From contig NZ_CP041666.1 in the NCBI RefSeq assembly GCF_007301515.1, positions 2,914,001 through 2,978,000 of the forward strand: DNA of 64,000 nt, written 5' to 3'. Shown here piece by piece: positions 8,322 through 16,292 of the stretch. Source of the DNA: Radiobacillus deserti (lineage in GTDB: Bacteria > Bacillota > Bacilli > Bacillales > Amphibacillaceae). A program made the position numbers and the translations under genes. Position 1 is the first letter of the stretch. The number at the start of each line of letters is the position of its first letter. The notes under the pieces were generated by a model. It ran no database searches. It was not told where the DNA came from and saw nothing but the letters and a program-made list of their open reading frames with translations.

Positions 8322-8996
8322 TTGCTTTCAACACGACAATGGATTTGGCGCTTCTTAATCATACTGGTTTGTTTTGTCGTGCCGCTTCCCGTACACGCAT
8401 CCTCTGCGCCCCTTGTATATGTACCAATTGGAGATAGTATTGCGGAGGGATGGCATGCCACAAGTGAAAATAAATCATACATTGATGTGTTTACCGCTTT
8501 AATAGAAAAAAAAGGCATGAACGTCGTTACAAAACCAGGTATTCGGATGGCAGGCGAAGGCTTGAAAACGGCCGCCTTTCCAAACCTTCCGACCATTATT
8601 AGATCTAAACCTGACTTGGTCACCATCGAATTTGGCACAAACGATAGTATGAAAACGAAGGATACTTATGCACCACCTGAGCAATTTAAAATGCTTTTGT
8701 GGCAGCTTGTAGAGCATTTACAAAACAGTCCCACCCATCCAACGATTCTACTGGTGACGACCTGGAATCGTGGTAAGCATTCCACTGTGTACGATCAAAT
8801 CATTATAGATATAGGTAACGCGAAGAATATCCCTGTCGCAAACATCCAATCTGTTTGGAAAAACCGAACAGACACTAAAGGACCAAGTGGCAAACAAACC
8901 TTCAATGGGACTAGTGATCAGTGGCATCCAAATAATAAGGGGCATCAAGAAATTGCCAACATAATGTACAAGGCCATACAAAGTTATCTTAAATAA
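8322..8996 (+). CDS. Secreted SGNH/GDSL-family hydrolase
   Basis: A 224-aa SGNH hydrolase with a signal peptide (cleavage near PVHASS). Block I is PIGDSIAEG with the nucleophile Ser, block III is FGTNDS, and block V is DQWHPNNKGH with the catalytic Asp/His. The start is TTG at 8322 behind GGAGGAGGAGG; an ATG inside that site is in another frame. These enzymes are esterases or lipases, often acting on acetylated glycans or lipids at the cell surface. It follows the LysM endopeptidase gene by about 90 bp and ends at a strong terminator. A wall-related deacylase role is plausible; the substrate is unknown. Confidence 0.85.
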   Translation: MLSTRQWIWRFLIILVCFVVPLPVHASSAPLVYVPIGDSIAEGWHATSENKSYIDVFTALIEKKGMNVVTKPGIRMAGEGLKTAAFPNLPTIIRSKPDLVTIEFGTNDSMKTKDTYAPPEQFKMLLWQLVEHLQNSPTHPTILLVTTWNRGKHSTVYDQIIIDIGNAKNIPVANIQSVWKNRTDTKGPSGKQTFNGTSDQWHPNNKGHQEIANIMYKAIQSYLK

Positions 8997-9030
8997 ACCG
9001 GAATGGAGCAGTTCTCCATCCCGGTTTTTT
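8996..9030 (+). terminator. Rho-independent terminator after the SGNH hydrolase
   Basis: AACCGG-A-ATGGAG pairs with CTCCAT-C-CCGGTT around a short loop and is followed by TTTTTT. It begins at the stop codon of the hydrolase gene. Confidence 0.85.
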
Positions 9031-9065
9031 ACGTCATGGCTATTTAAATATATATAAAAAGGTTG

Positions 9066-9096
9066 AAGCTTGCCCTATTTAGAGCAAGCTTTTTTA
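9066..9096. terminator. Convergent-gene terminator hairpin
   Basis: AAGCTTGC (9066-9073) pairs with GCAAGCTT (9084-9091) and is followed by TTTTTT on the plus strand. The hairpin overlaps the last codons of the minus-strand lyase gene, so it may act in both directions. Confidence 0.6.
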
Positions 9097-10487
9097 CGCC
9101 TCTCAATCATGTCCTTTACTATTTCCGGACTCGGCCCTCCAGTAATTTTCCTTTTCTCCACAAATGATTTTGGACAAATTATGCTTTCCCAATCCTGTTG
9201 TGTTATGTGGATATCCTCCAACCATTCATTAATTTCTTCAAGCTCTATATCATATAATTCTTTCCCTATATTTGTCGCTCTTTTCGCAATGACACTTGCC
9301 TTATAGTGCGCCTTTCGAAAAGAAACACCATATTCTCGAGCGAGTACATCTGCAAGTTCTGTTATGGTAATCATATTCTCTCTGGCCTGTTGCTCTGCTC
9401 TTACTTTATTGAATTCCATCGTTAAAATTACCGCTGTCATAAGTCGAATAACTCTTAAGCCCTTTTGGAACCCTTCATACAAATGAGGCTGAAGATCGTC
9501 TTCAGTATCATTAATATCTCCATATGGAGTGTTATGAATCATGTGAATAACAGCCAATCCTTCACTTGCAGCACTGCTCGCCAGTGCTCTTGAATGTTCG
9601 ATCGACACAGGATTTCGTTTCTGTGGCATGATACTACTTATTTGAACATAGGCATCCGATACGTGAAGTAACCCTACTTCTTTAGATGCCATTCGTAAAA
9701 ATTCTTGTATCCATCTCCCCATATTGGTCATGGTACTAATTAGTACCTGTGCAGACTCAATCAAGTAGTCCCCTGTCGCAATGGCGTCATAGGAATTCTC
9801 TACTAACCCATCGAAATCTAGTAATTCTGCGACTCGTTCCCTATTAATAGGAAATCCTGTTGTCGTAATCGCCGCTGCACCCATTGGAGATTTATTTACC
9901 GTAGACAAAGCACGTTCCATACGCTCAATGTCTCTAAAGAGATTATCAGCGATCGCAACCATATAATGTCCGAATGTTGTCGGTTGGGCTGGCTGTGTAT
10001 GAGTATGTGCAGGCATAACCGTTTCTTTATGCTGGTCCGCTTTCTCGAGAATGACTTCATAGAGAATTCTCGCTTCGGAAACCATCGTACTTAAATAATC
10101 CCGTATCACAATTCGATACATGGTCTCGCCCATATCATTTCGGCTTTTTGCAATATGCATTTTGCCAGCCAACTCTTCTCCAATAATCTCTGCAACCTTG
10201 GACTCGACTAAGAAAAATAAGTCCTCGTACTCTGGGGTGTACTCCAGATTTGATACATCTAGTTGTTCAACTTTTTTGATCCCCTTGAGGATTTCTGTTC
10301 CTTCTGCAGGTGCTAAGATTCCCTGTTCAATGAGCATCGTTGTATGAGCTTTATGAATGGCAAACATGGCCCCAAAAAGATATTCACGTTGGTCATGGAA
10401 TATAGGTTTTAACAATTCTTCAACATAAGTCTCTCCCGGGAACTTAGTGCCATCTCTTTTTTCAAACTCCTCTTTTATATTTGCCAT
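9075..10487 (-). CDS. Argininosuccinate-lyase-family C-N lyase in a transport operon
   Basis: A 470-aa member of the aspartase/fumarase superfamily, ArgH branch. Conserved regions are visible: SRNDMGETMYRI, HTHTQPAQPTTFGHY, and the signature loop SSIMPQKRNPVSIEH that carries the catalytic Ser. ATG at 10487 is preferred, with AAGGGGG six bases upstream. These enzymes release fumarate from N-substituted aspartates. No argG or other arginine-synthesis gene is adjacent. Instead it is the last gene of an operon with a ferric-type ABC importer and a ROK regulator, so it probably degrades the imported compound. A lyase for an aspartate-based chelator, as in EDDS lyase, is one idea; true argininosuccinate lyase remains possible. 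Confidence 0.85.
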   Translation of the reverse strand: MANIKEEFEKRDGTKFPGETYVEELLKPIFHDQREYLFGAMFAIHKAHTTMLIEQGILAPAEGTEILKGIKKVEQLDVSNLEYTPEYEDLFFLVESKVAEIIGEELAGKMHIAKSRNDMGETMYRIVIRDYLSTMVSEARILYEVILEKADQHKETVMPAHTHTQPAQPTTFGHYMVAIADNLFRDIERMERALSTVNKSPMGAAAITTTGFPINRERVAELLDFDGLVENSYDAIATGDYLIESAQVLISTMTNMGRWIQEFLRMASKEVGLLHVSDAYVQISSIMPQKRNPVSIEHSRALASSAASEGLAVIHMIHNTPYGDINDTEDDLQPHLYEGFQKGLRVIRLMTAVILTMEFNKVRAEQQARENMITITELADVLAREYGVSFRKAHYKASVIAKRATNIGKELYDIELEEINEWLEDIHITQQDWESIICPKSFVEKRKITGGPSPEIVKDMIERRKKACSK

Positions 10488-10504
10488 ATGCAACCCCCTT
10501 CCAC

Positions 10505-12190
10505 CTATAGTGAATTCTCTGTTTTTACTCCTAGGAACTTGGACGAGACAAAAAGAACAACCGAGATTAATCCAACTTGAATCATTCCGTAAGCTGCTGC
10601 CTGACCAATATTAAACATTCTTAATTGATTCATTATTTCAATAGAAATTGGTCTATTTCCTATTGTATATAAGAGAACAGATGTCGGAAATTCCCCAACC
10701 GCTTGAACAAATGCCAGCAACGTACCACTTAAAACACCAGGTAAAATAATGGGGATAACCACTTTTTTAAAGGTATAGAACCACTTTGCTCCCAGATTCT
10801 GAGCTGCTTCCTCAATAGAATCATCCATTTGTTCCAAAACTGCCGTCGTGGACCGTACTACTAAAGGAATAAATCTTACAAAGTAAGCTAGTGGAAGAAT
10901 CCAAAATGTTCCGACTAGGATATTCCCGAAAGAGAATACAGATGGCTGATTAAAGGCTAATATTAAATTCATCCCAACGACCGTAGCGGGAAGAGCCCAA
11001 GGAATCATTACTAGAATATCTAAAAGATTTTTCCCAATAAACTTTCGTTTTACTAATGCATAGGAAGTAATAATTCCAAACACAAATACTCCCAAACAAG
11101 CTAAGAATGCCATGAACAAACTATTACGTACTGGATCCCATATATTAGGGTCATGGAAAAGTAATGCGAAATTTTCCAAGCTAAATTCCTGTGGATAGGT
11201 CTGCCAAGTCCAACCACCTTCTGGAACAAGAGAAAGGATAAGCAGAGTTACGTGAGGTAATAAAAGGACAATCATTGCAAGAATACCAACCGTTACCATA
11301 ACCCATTTTATTAGCGGATTACTTACTTCACTGCGATGTGCTCCAATCCCTTTACTAGCCATTCTGTAATCCTTTCTATTCTGAAACCAGCGCATAAACA
11401 ATAGAAAGGAAATAGATACGACAGATAAAATCATGGATTGAGTTGCAGCCATCTCCAAATCTCCATTAATCTTAGAAAAATAGATTTGTAAACTTAATAC
11501 TCTATATCCACCAGCCAATAAAAAAGGTGCACTAAAGGATGCCATGGAAACCATAAATACAAGCAAAGATGCCGCAACTAGTCCAGGTGTTAACAAAGGA
11601 AGCGTGACTTTAAAGAACACATGGAATCGGTTTGACCCTAAATTATAAGCTGCCTCTTCGAGTGAAGGATCTAAATTGTTTAACGCAGAAGATGTAGTCA
11701 TATAAAAATATGGATACATCGTATAAGCATGAACAATTAGAATACCTGCCACTCCGCCTATACTAAACGGAATCTCTGACAGATGAAACAAATCTTTTAT
11801 TGCATTCGGTACTAGTCCTGCTTCTCCGTATAAAAACATAAATGCCATAACTCCAACTAGGGATGGAAGAACGATAGGCATAATCGCTATACTAGAGAAG
11901 AATTTTCTACCAGGGAAATCATACCGATTAAAAATATAGGCTAATGGCACACCAATCAATGCGCTGAATAATACCGACAATAAAGAAATGTACACGGAAT
12001 TCCACAATGCTTCTAAATTCGCTTCAGCCTTTGCCCCAAAAAAATCCGAGTAATTTTGAATGGAAAAGGCTCCACCCTTTTTAAAGCTTTCTAATAACGT
12101 TTCAATTGACGGATAAAGTACATAGCCAACTAATATTAGAATGATAGGAATAAGGAGTAGGAGCGTTTTCCTTCTTTCAGCGTTTAACAT
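10505..12190 (-). CDS. Fused two-domain ABC permease, ferric/phosphonate/thiamine type
   Basis: A 561-aa membrane protein made of two tandem CysW-type permease domains with about twelve membrane segments. Each half has an EAA docking loop: LEEAAYNLGSNRFHVFFKV in the first, IEEAAQNLGAKWFYTFKKV in the second. Fused permeases like this are typical of FbpB/ThiP-type importers. The ATG at 12190 overlaps the end of the ATPase gene region, with AGGGAGTG as binding site. It is cotranscribed with the ATPase, binding lipoprotein and lyase genes. Substrate unknown. Confidence 0.88.
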   Translation of the reverse strand: MLNAERRKTLLLLIPIILILVGYVLYPSIETLLESFKKGGAFSIQNYSDFFGAKAEANLEALWNSVYISLLSVLFSALIGVPLAYIFNRYDFPGRKFFSSIAIMPIVLPSLVGVMAFMFLYGEAGLVPNAIKDLFHLSEIPFSIGGVAGILIVHAYTMYPYFYMTTSSALNNLDPSLEEAAYNLGSNRFHVFFKVTLPLLTPGLVAASLLVFMVSMASFSAPFLLAGGYRVLSLQIYFSKINGDLEMAATQSMILSVVSISFLLFMRWFQNRKDYRMASKGIGAHRSEVSNPLIKWVMVTVGILAMIVLLLPHVTLLILSLVPEGGWTWQTYPQEFSLENFALLFHDPNIWDPVRNSLFMAFLACLGVFVFGIITSYALVKRKFIGKNLLDILVMIPWALPATVVGMNLILAFNQPSVFSFGNILVGTFWILPLAYFVRFIPLVVRSTTAVLEQMDDSIEEAAQNLGAKWFYTFKKVVIPIILPGVLSGTLLAFVQAVGEFPTSVLLYTIGNRPISIEIMNQLRMFNIGQAAAYGMIQVGLISVVLFVSSKFLGVKTENSL

Positions 12191-12196
12191 CCGTTA

Positions 12197-13279
12197 TCAC
12201 TCCCTTACCTTCGGAACAATTCGTATCTGATCTTCTGGTAACTGTACATAAACCTTGCTTCCTTCTTTCACATAGGTTTCAGGTCCGGTATTGAGATCTG
12301 TTGAAAGAATACGAATACCTGCATCTAATTGAACCGTCGTATGAACGGATGCACCAGTAAATTGAACGAGCTCTACTCTCCCTAGCAGACTATTAGTCCC
12401 CCCTTGTGAACTGGAGCTAACCCTTACAGACTCTGGTCGTATTGACAAAACCATTTCCTCCGAATCCAGGGAAACTCCAGAACGCACATAAATATTCTTA
12501 TTTAGTACTTCGGAGAAATAGATATCTTGATGATCCAGACTCTCTACATAATTCACGTCTATTAAATTGGTTTCTCCAATAAATTCCGCAACAAAATCAT
12601 TCACTGGCTTATTATATATTTCGGTTGGCGTACCAACCTGCTGACATTCTCCAAAATTAAAAACAGCAATTCGATCACTCATGGAGAGTGCTTCAACTTG
12701 ATCATGCGTTACATAGATAGTCGTAATCTTGTATTCTCTCTGTAATCGTAGAATTTCGTTTCGCATTTCATCTCTTAATCTCGCATCCAAATTACTCAAT
12801 GGTTCATCCAATAACAGAATGTCTGGTTCAATAACCAATGCTCTCGCTAAAGCAACACGTTGCTGCTGCCCACCACTTAATTGACTAACTTGTCGTGTAC
12901 TATAATCAGATAGTCGAACCTTTTCTAACACATCTTCGACCTTCATCTCAATATCAAACTTCGCTAATTTTCGAACCTTTAACCCAAAAGCAACATTTTC
13001 GAAAACGGTCATATGAGGGAAAAGGGCATAGTTTTGAAAAACCATACCCGTATTTCTTTTTTCAGGCGGAACTGTGGTCATGTCCTTATCATTAAACTTT
13101 ACTTTTCCTTCTGTTGGGTAATAAAATCCAGCAATCATTCTAAGAGTTGTTGTCTTCCCACATCCACTAGGACCTAGAAAAGTGAAAAATTCACCTTCCT
13201 GAATAACTAGATCCAAATTCCGAACTGCTGTAACCTCCCCAAACCGCTTCGTAATCGCTGATAAATTTACTACGGACAT
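12197..13279 (-). CDS. ABC transporter ATPase, spermidine/ferric/AEP type
   Basis: A 360-aa ATP-binding protein that powers the adjacent fused permease. It has Walker A GPSGCGKTT near 38-46, the signature LSGGQQQR, Walker B ILLLDEPLSNLDA and the switch His in YVTHDQ. Residues from about 240 form a TOBE (MOP-like) regulatory domain, as in PotA, FbpC and PhnT. The start ATG at 13279 follows AGGAG. It lies between the binding-protein and permease genes in one operon. Confidence 0.92.
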   Translation of the reverse strand: MSVVNLSAITKRFGEVTAVRNLDLVIQEGEFFTFLGPSGCGKTTTLRMIAGFYYPTEGKVKFNDKDMTTVPPEKRNTGMVFQNYALFPHMTVFENVAFGLKVRKLAKFDIEMKVEDVLEKVRLSDYSTRQVSQLSGGQQQRVALARALVIEPDILLLDEPLSNLDARLRDEMRNEILRLQREYKITTIYVTHDQVEALSMSDRIAVFNFGECQQVGTPTEIYNKPVNDFVAEFIGETNLIDVNYVESLDHQDIYFSEVLNKNIYVRSGVSLDSEEMVLSIRPESVRVSSSSQGGTNSLLGRVELVQFTGASVHTTVQLDAGIRILSTDLNTGPETYVKEGSKVYVQLPEDQIRIVPKVRE

Positions 13280-13300
13280 TATCCAACAACTCCTCTTATC

Positions 13301-14428
13301 CTATTCTTCGCTTTTGTCTTTTTCTGCGTTTTTAATATTCGTATCCCAGTACTCCATCCACTCTGGCGACTTTTCTTGGAATGTAGCCCAGTCAATATCC
13401 ATTGGTTTAATTTCTGTTTCTGTAATCCAGGCTGGTAGATTTTCTACGTCACTTCTAGTAGGAATTCGGTAATACGTTTCCGCTAACAGCTTGGCAGCTT
13501 CTTTCGTATTTACAAACTCATAAAATGCTTGCGCAGCTTTTGGATGTGGTGCGTCTTTTACAATAGCAATCCCTTCCGTTAAAACTGGTGTTCCGCTTTC
13601 GGGGATTACATAATCAAATGGATACCCTTTCTCTTCAGCTAGCATGACAGTATCTGGCATGTTCCAAACAGAGAGAGAACCAACACCCTTCGCAACTTGG
13701 TTATACATCATTTCAGGATTAGCCGCGTATTCCTTCGTGTTTTCATCCAATTTTGTTAACCAATCATATCCCGCATCAGGTTTTTGTGTTTCTTTATAAG
13801 TACGGTAAATCATAGAGGAATAAATTGTACGCATCGTACCAGATGCTAATGGATAACGGATAATGATTTCATCCTTCCATTTTGGATCTAGTAAGTCATC
13901 CCAATCCTTTGGAGCATCTTCTTTAGAAACCTCCTTAGTATTGTACAGAATGACTTCTGGAGTAATAGATGTTCCAGACCAGTACCAGTCTTCATCATGG
14001 TACATTGGGTCCAACGCATCTGCATAAGATGGCTTATACTCTGCTAATAACCCTTCATCCTTCGCTTGATCAAAATTCACTTGCGGGGCACCCCACCATA
14101 CATCCGCCTGTGTATTCCCTTTTTCCGAACGTATTCTGTCTAAAATTTCTTGTGAGCCCATGTCTAAAAATTCCATGTCTATGCCATATTCTTCTTCAAA
14201 CTGCTTTTCAAACTCACTTAAAATGTCTTTTCCGTGAGGCGAATAGACGACTACCTTTTCCTCTAATTCACTTGTACCCTCTTTTGACTCACCGGAGGAT
14301 TCGTTACCTGACTTCTCTTCTTCGGATGCCTGATCGTCTGATCCACCAGCCATGCACCCAACCAATACAAACCCTAACGCTACAACTAGCATACATGCTA
14401 AAAACACCTTCTCTTTAAAGACCTTCAC
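13301..14428 (-). CDS. ABC substrate-binding lipoprotein, ferric/2-aminoethylphosphonate type
   Basis: A 375-aa periplasmic-binding-fold lipoprotein. GTG at 14428 is selected because AGGGGG precedes it by seven bases and the product then starts with a proper lipoprotein signal (MKVFKEK, lipobox LVGC). The body has VVYSPHGKDIL, QADVWWGAPQ, PLASGTMRTIYSSM and VKDAPHPKAAQAFYEFV, a pattern shared by binders of Fe3+, thiamine, spermidine and 2-aminoethylphosphonate. It is the binding component of the importer encoded downstream. The ligand is unassigned; the neighbouring lyase suggests an aspartate-derived compound. Confidence 0.87.
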   Translation of the reverse strand: MKVFKEKVFLACMLVVALGFVLVGCMAGGSDDQASEEEKSGNESSGESKEGTSELEEKVVVYSPHGKDILSEFEKQFEEEYGIDMEFLDMGSQEILDRIRSEKGNTQADVWWGAPQVNFDQAKDEGLLAEYKPSYADALDPMYHDEDWYWSGTSITPEVILYNTKEVSKEDAPKDWDDLLDPKWKDEIIIRYPLASGTMRTIYSSMIYRTYKETQKPDAGYDWLTKLDENTKEYAANPEMMYNQVAKGVGSLSVWNMPDTVMLAEEKGYPFDYVIPESGTPVLTEGIAIVKDAPHPKAAQAFYEFVNTKEAAKLLAETYYRIPTRSDVENLPAWITETEIKPMDIDWATFQEKSPEWMEYWDTNIKNAEKDKSEE

Positions 14429-14444
14429 ATCTTTACCCCCTTGA

Positions 14445-15617
14445 TTAAATATCCAGAATAAGGTCATTCTCCTTCAAAAACAGTGCAACTGCGCCAATAA
14501 TCCCTGCCTCTTTTCCAAAAGTTGTTGGTACCACTTCACAATACTGTGGTGTAAACCTCTTGATAATGCCCTTCAACTTCTGTTCAAAAACCGGATATGA
14601 GTTGGTGACACCACCTCCTAAAATAATGATTTCCGGGTCGAACAGTGAGGCATAGTTGGCAATGGCTATTGCTAGATTTTCTATAGCTGTATCAATAATT
14701 GGCCCAACTTGTTTATTACCTTGCTGATACAATTGAAAAGCCTCTTTTGCAGAGACTGGCTTACCAAGTAATTTGGACACTTGCGTCCCGATAGAGGAAC
14801 CGCCCGCTACACTCTCCAAAAAACCATACCCCTCATATACGGGATGATAGTTGGCAGCATGTTGGCGGTCTGTAACCATATAGCCAATCTCCCCAGCACT
14901 ATAATTACTCCCTCTATATAACTGACCATTTAACAGAATCCCACTCCCAACACCTGTTCCAATCGCGACGTATATTAAGTTAGAATGACGACTCCCTGCA
15001 CCTTTCCAATGCTCTCCTAGTACGTTTATATTCACATCATTATCTATATAGATAGGAAAAGAGAATAATTCTTGTAATCTATCTTTAATAGGAAAACTCC
15101 TCCATTGTAATGCAGGCGATTCAACCACGACCCCTTTTTCACAATTTGTGATTCCTGGTACACCAACCCCCATCCCTAAAACCTTATCGTCATCGATACT
15201 TAGCTCTTCCAGCATCGCTTGAACATCAGCTTTTATCCTTTTGAATAATTGCTGGTCTTTATAATCTGTTGTGGAAAATTCTCGGTACGTACGGATTTCA
15301 CCGTCTAGATTGGCTATCCCCGAAACAACGTTCGTTCCTCCAATATCTACTCCAACGATATAGGCAAAATCAGGATTGAAGACGAGATGAACCGGCTTCC
15401 TCCCACCTACGGAAGTGCTTTCCCCATTACCAGTTTCATAGATCCAGCCCTCTTCAATCAGCTGATCCACCAGTGCAGAAACGGTTGGCTTACTTATATT
15501 CAATCGTTTGGAGATATCAACTCTAGAAGTAGGTTGATTCGCTCTTATGGACCCTAGCACGAGTTTTTTATTCATATTTTTTATATAAGCAGCATTGCCC
15601 TTTTGTACTTTCTTCAT
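14445..15617 (-). CDS. ROK-family (XylR/NagC type) transcriptional regulator
   Basis: A 390-aa ROK repressor. Residues 1-80 hold a winged helix (SRVDISKRLNISKPTVSALVDQLIEEGWI). The rest is the ROK sugar-kinase-like fold, with GVDIGGTNVVSGI and IYVAIGTGVGSGILLNG. The family's usual CxCGxxGCxE zinc site is missing: the matching stretch reads EIGYMVTDRQHAANYHPVYEGYGFLESV. Some regulators of the family lack it, which often goes with altered ligand sensing. It is the first gene of the operon, 16 bp ahead of the binding-protein start. An inverted repeat at 15682-15710 is its likely operator. Confidence 0.88.
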   Translation of the reverse strand: MKKVQKGNAAYIKNMNKKLVLGSIRANQPTSRVDISKRLNISKPTVSALVDQLIEEGWIYETGNGESTSVGGRKPVHLVFNPDFAYIVGVDIGGTNVVSGIANLDGEIRTYREFSTTDYKDQQLFKRIKADVQAMLEELSIDDDKVLGMGVGVPGITNCEKGVVVESPALQWRSFPIKDRLQELFSFPIYIDNDVNINVLGEHWKGAGSRHSNLIYVAIGTGVGSGILLNGQLYRGSNYSAGEIGYMVTDRQHAANYHPVYEGYGFLESVAGGSSIGTQVSKLLGKPVSAKEAFQLYQQGNKQVGPIIDTAIENLAIAIANYASLFDPEIIILGGGVTNSYPVFEQKLKGIIKRFTPQYCEVVPTTFGKEAGIIGAVALFLKENDLILDI

Positions 15618-16292
15618 TATTTAGCCCCTTAACATATGGATTGTTTATATATCTATTCATTTTTATGAAAACGTTTAAGTTTGTTAGTTAGTTCAGTTTA
15701 TTAACCAACACCGCAGAGTATGACTGTTATTTTCTGAAAACGGAAATTATCCCTGTTTCCTGTGTGGATTTTCCTCTTCGGTCATTTAGTTAAGGTGGTT
15801 AAATATCCCCAATTGACCATACACTCCGTTTGAGTACTTTTAACCATTTTTATCTAAGAGTTATTTTGATAAATGACTGCCTTATGGAGGCCTATATATA
15901 AGAAATATTTTCTCGTAAGTGTCATTTGAATGGTATGACCATATACCTAAAAAATAAGAATCGACTTATTTGCAAGAAAAGAGGAACAAGAGAGAGGATG
16001 TTTAAGAAAAAACAAGTAAAGGATCATTTTTGGCTCATTTTCAATCCTTGTCATGATTTAGTTTTTTGAATACCCTCAAAGGTACATCAACAAGCTTAGT
16101 TGATTCGTAAAGTTAACTAACCACACCCTTACTTCTTTTAGTAAGCGGTTCCTTATGGAGGTGGTCCATCGTTATCTAACTAATGGCAAAGAAAGTATCC
16201 TTCCAAAAAATCTCCCTTAACTTTCACTAATTATCCTAAAGACGTCACACACTAAAAGAGAAGCACGTTAAAACTAGAGAGGAGAATGTCTA
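15618..16292. other. 675-bp intergenic region with operators and repeats
   Basis: This divergent region separates the ROK operon from the PIG-L gene. It holds a cre-like string at 15665-15680, an inverted repeat at 15682-15710, a palindrome ATCAAC-N7-GTTGAT at 16086-16104, AGTTAACT at 16111-16118, and an 11-bp direct repeat CCTTATGGAGG at 15880-15890 and 16151-16161. A 23-codon open frame starts at about 15998 but its purine run sits too close to the ATG for a normal ribosome site. I see no convincing gene. Confidence 0.5.
15665..15710. promoter_or_regulatory. cre-like site and ROK operator-like inverted repeat
   Basis: ATGAAAACGTTTAAGT at 15665-15680 matches the CcpA cre consensus WTGNAANCGNWNNCAW except for the final CA pair. 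Next to it, TGTTAGTTA (15682-15690) and TAACCAACA (15702-15710) form an inverted repeat with one mismatch and an 11-bp spacer, like operators of XylR-type ROK repressors. Both lie within 100 bp upstream of the ROK gene start. Function is inferred. Confidence 0.45.

Noticed and set aside
9075..10487. Annotation as argH for arginine synthesis
   Set aside because: No argG or other arginine gene is adjacent and the operon is a transport operon, so the gene symbol was withheld.
15998..16069. 23-codon open frame MFKKKQVKDHF upstream of the PIG-L gene
   Set aside because: The purine-rich stretch abuts the ATG with no spacer, so it is unlikely to be translated; it was not listed as a gene.
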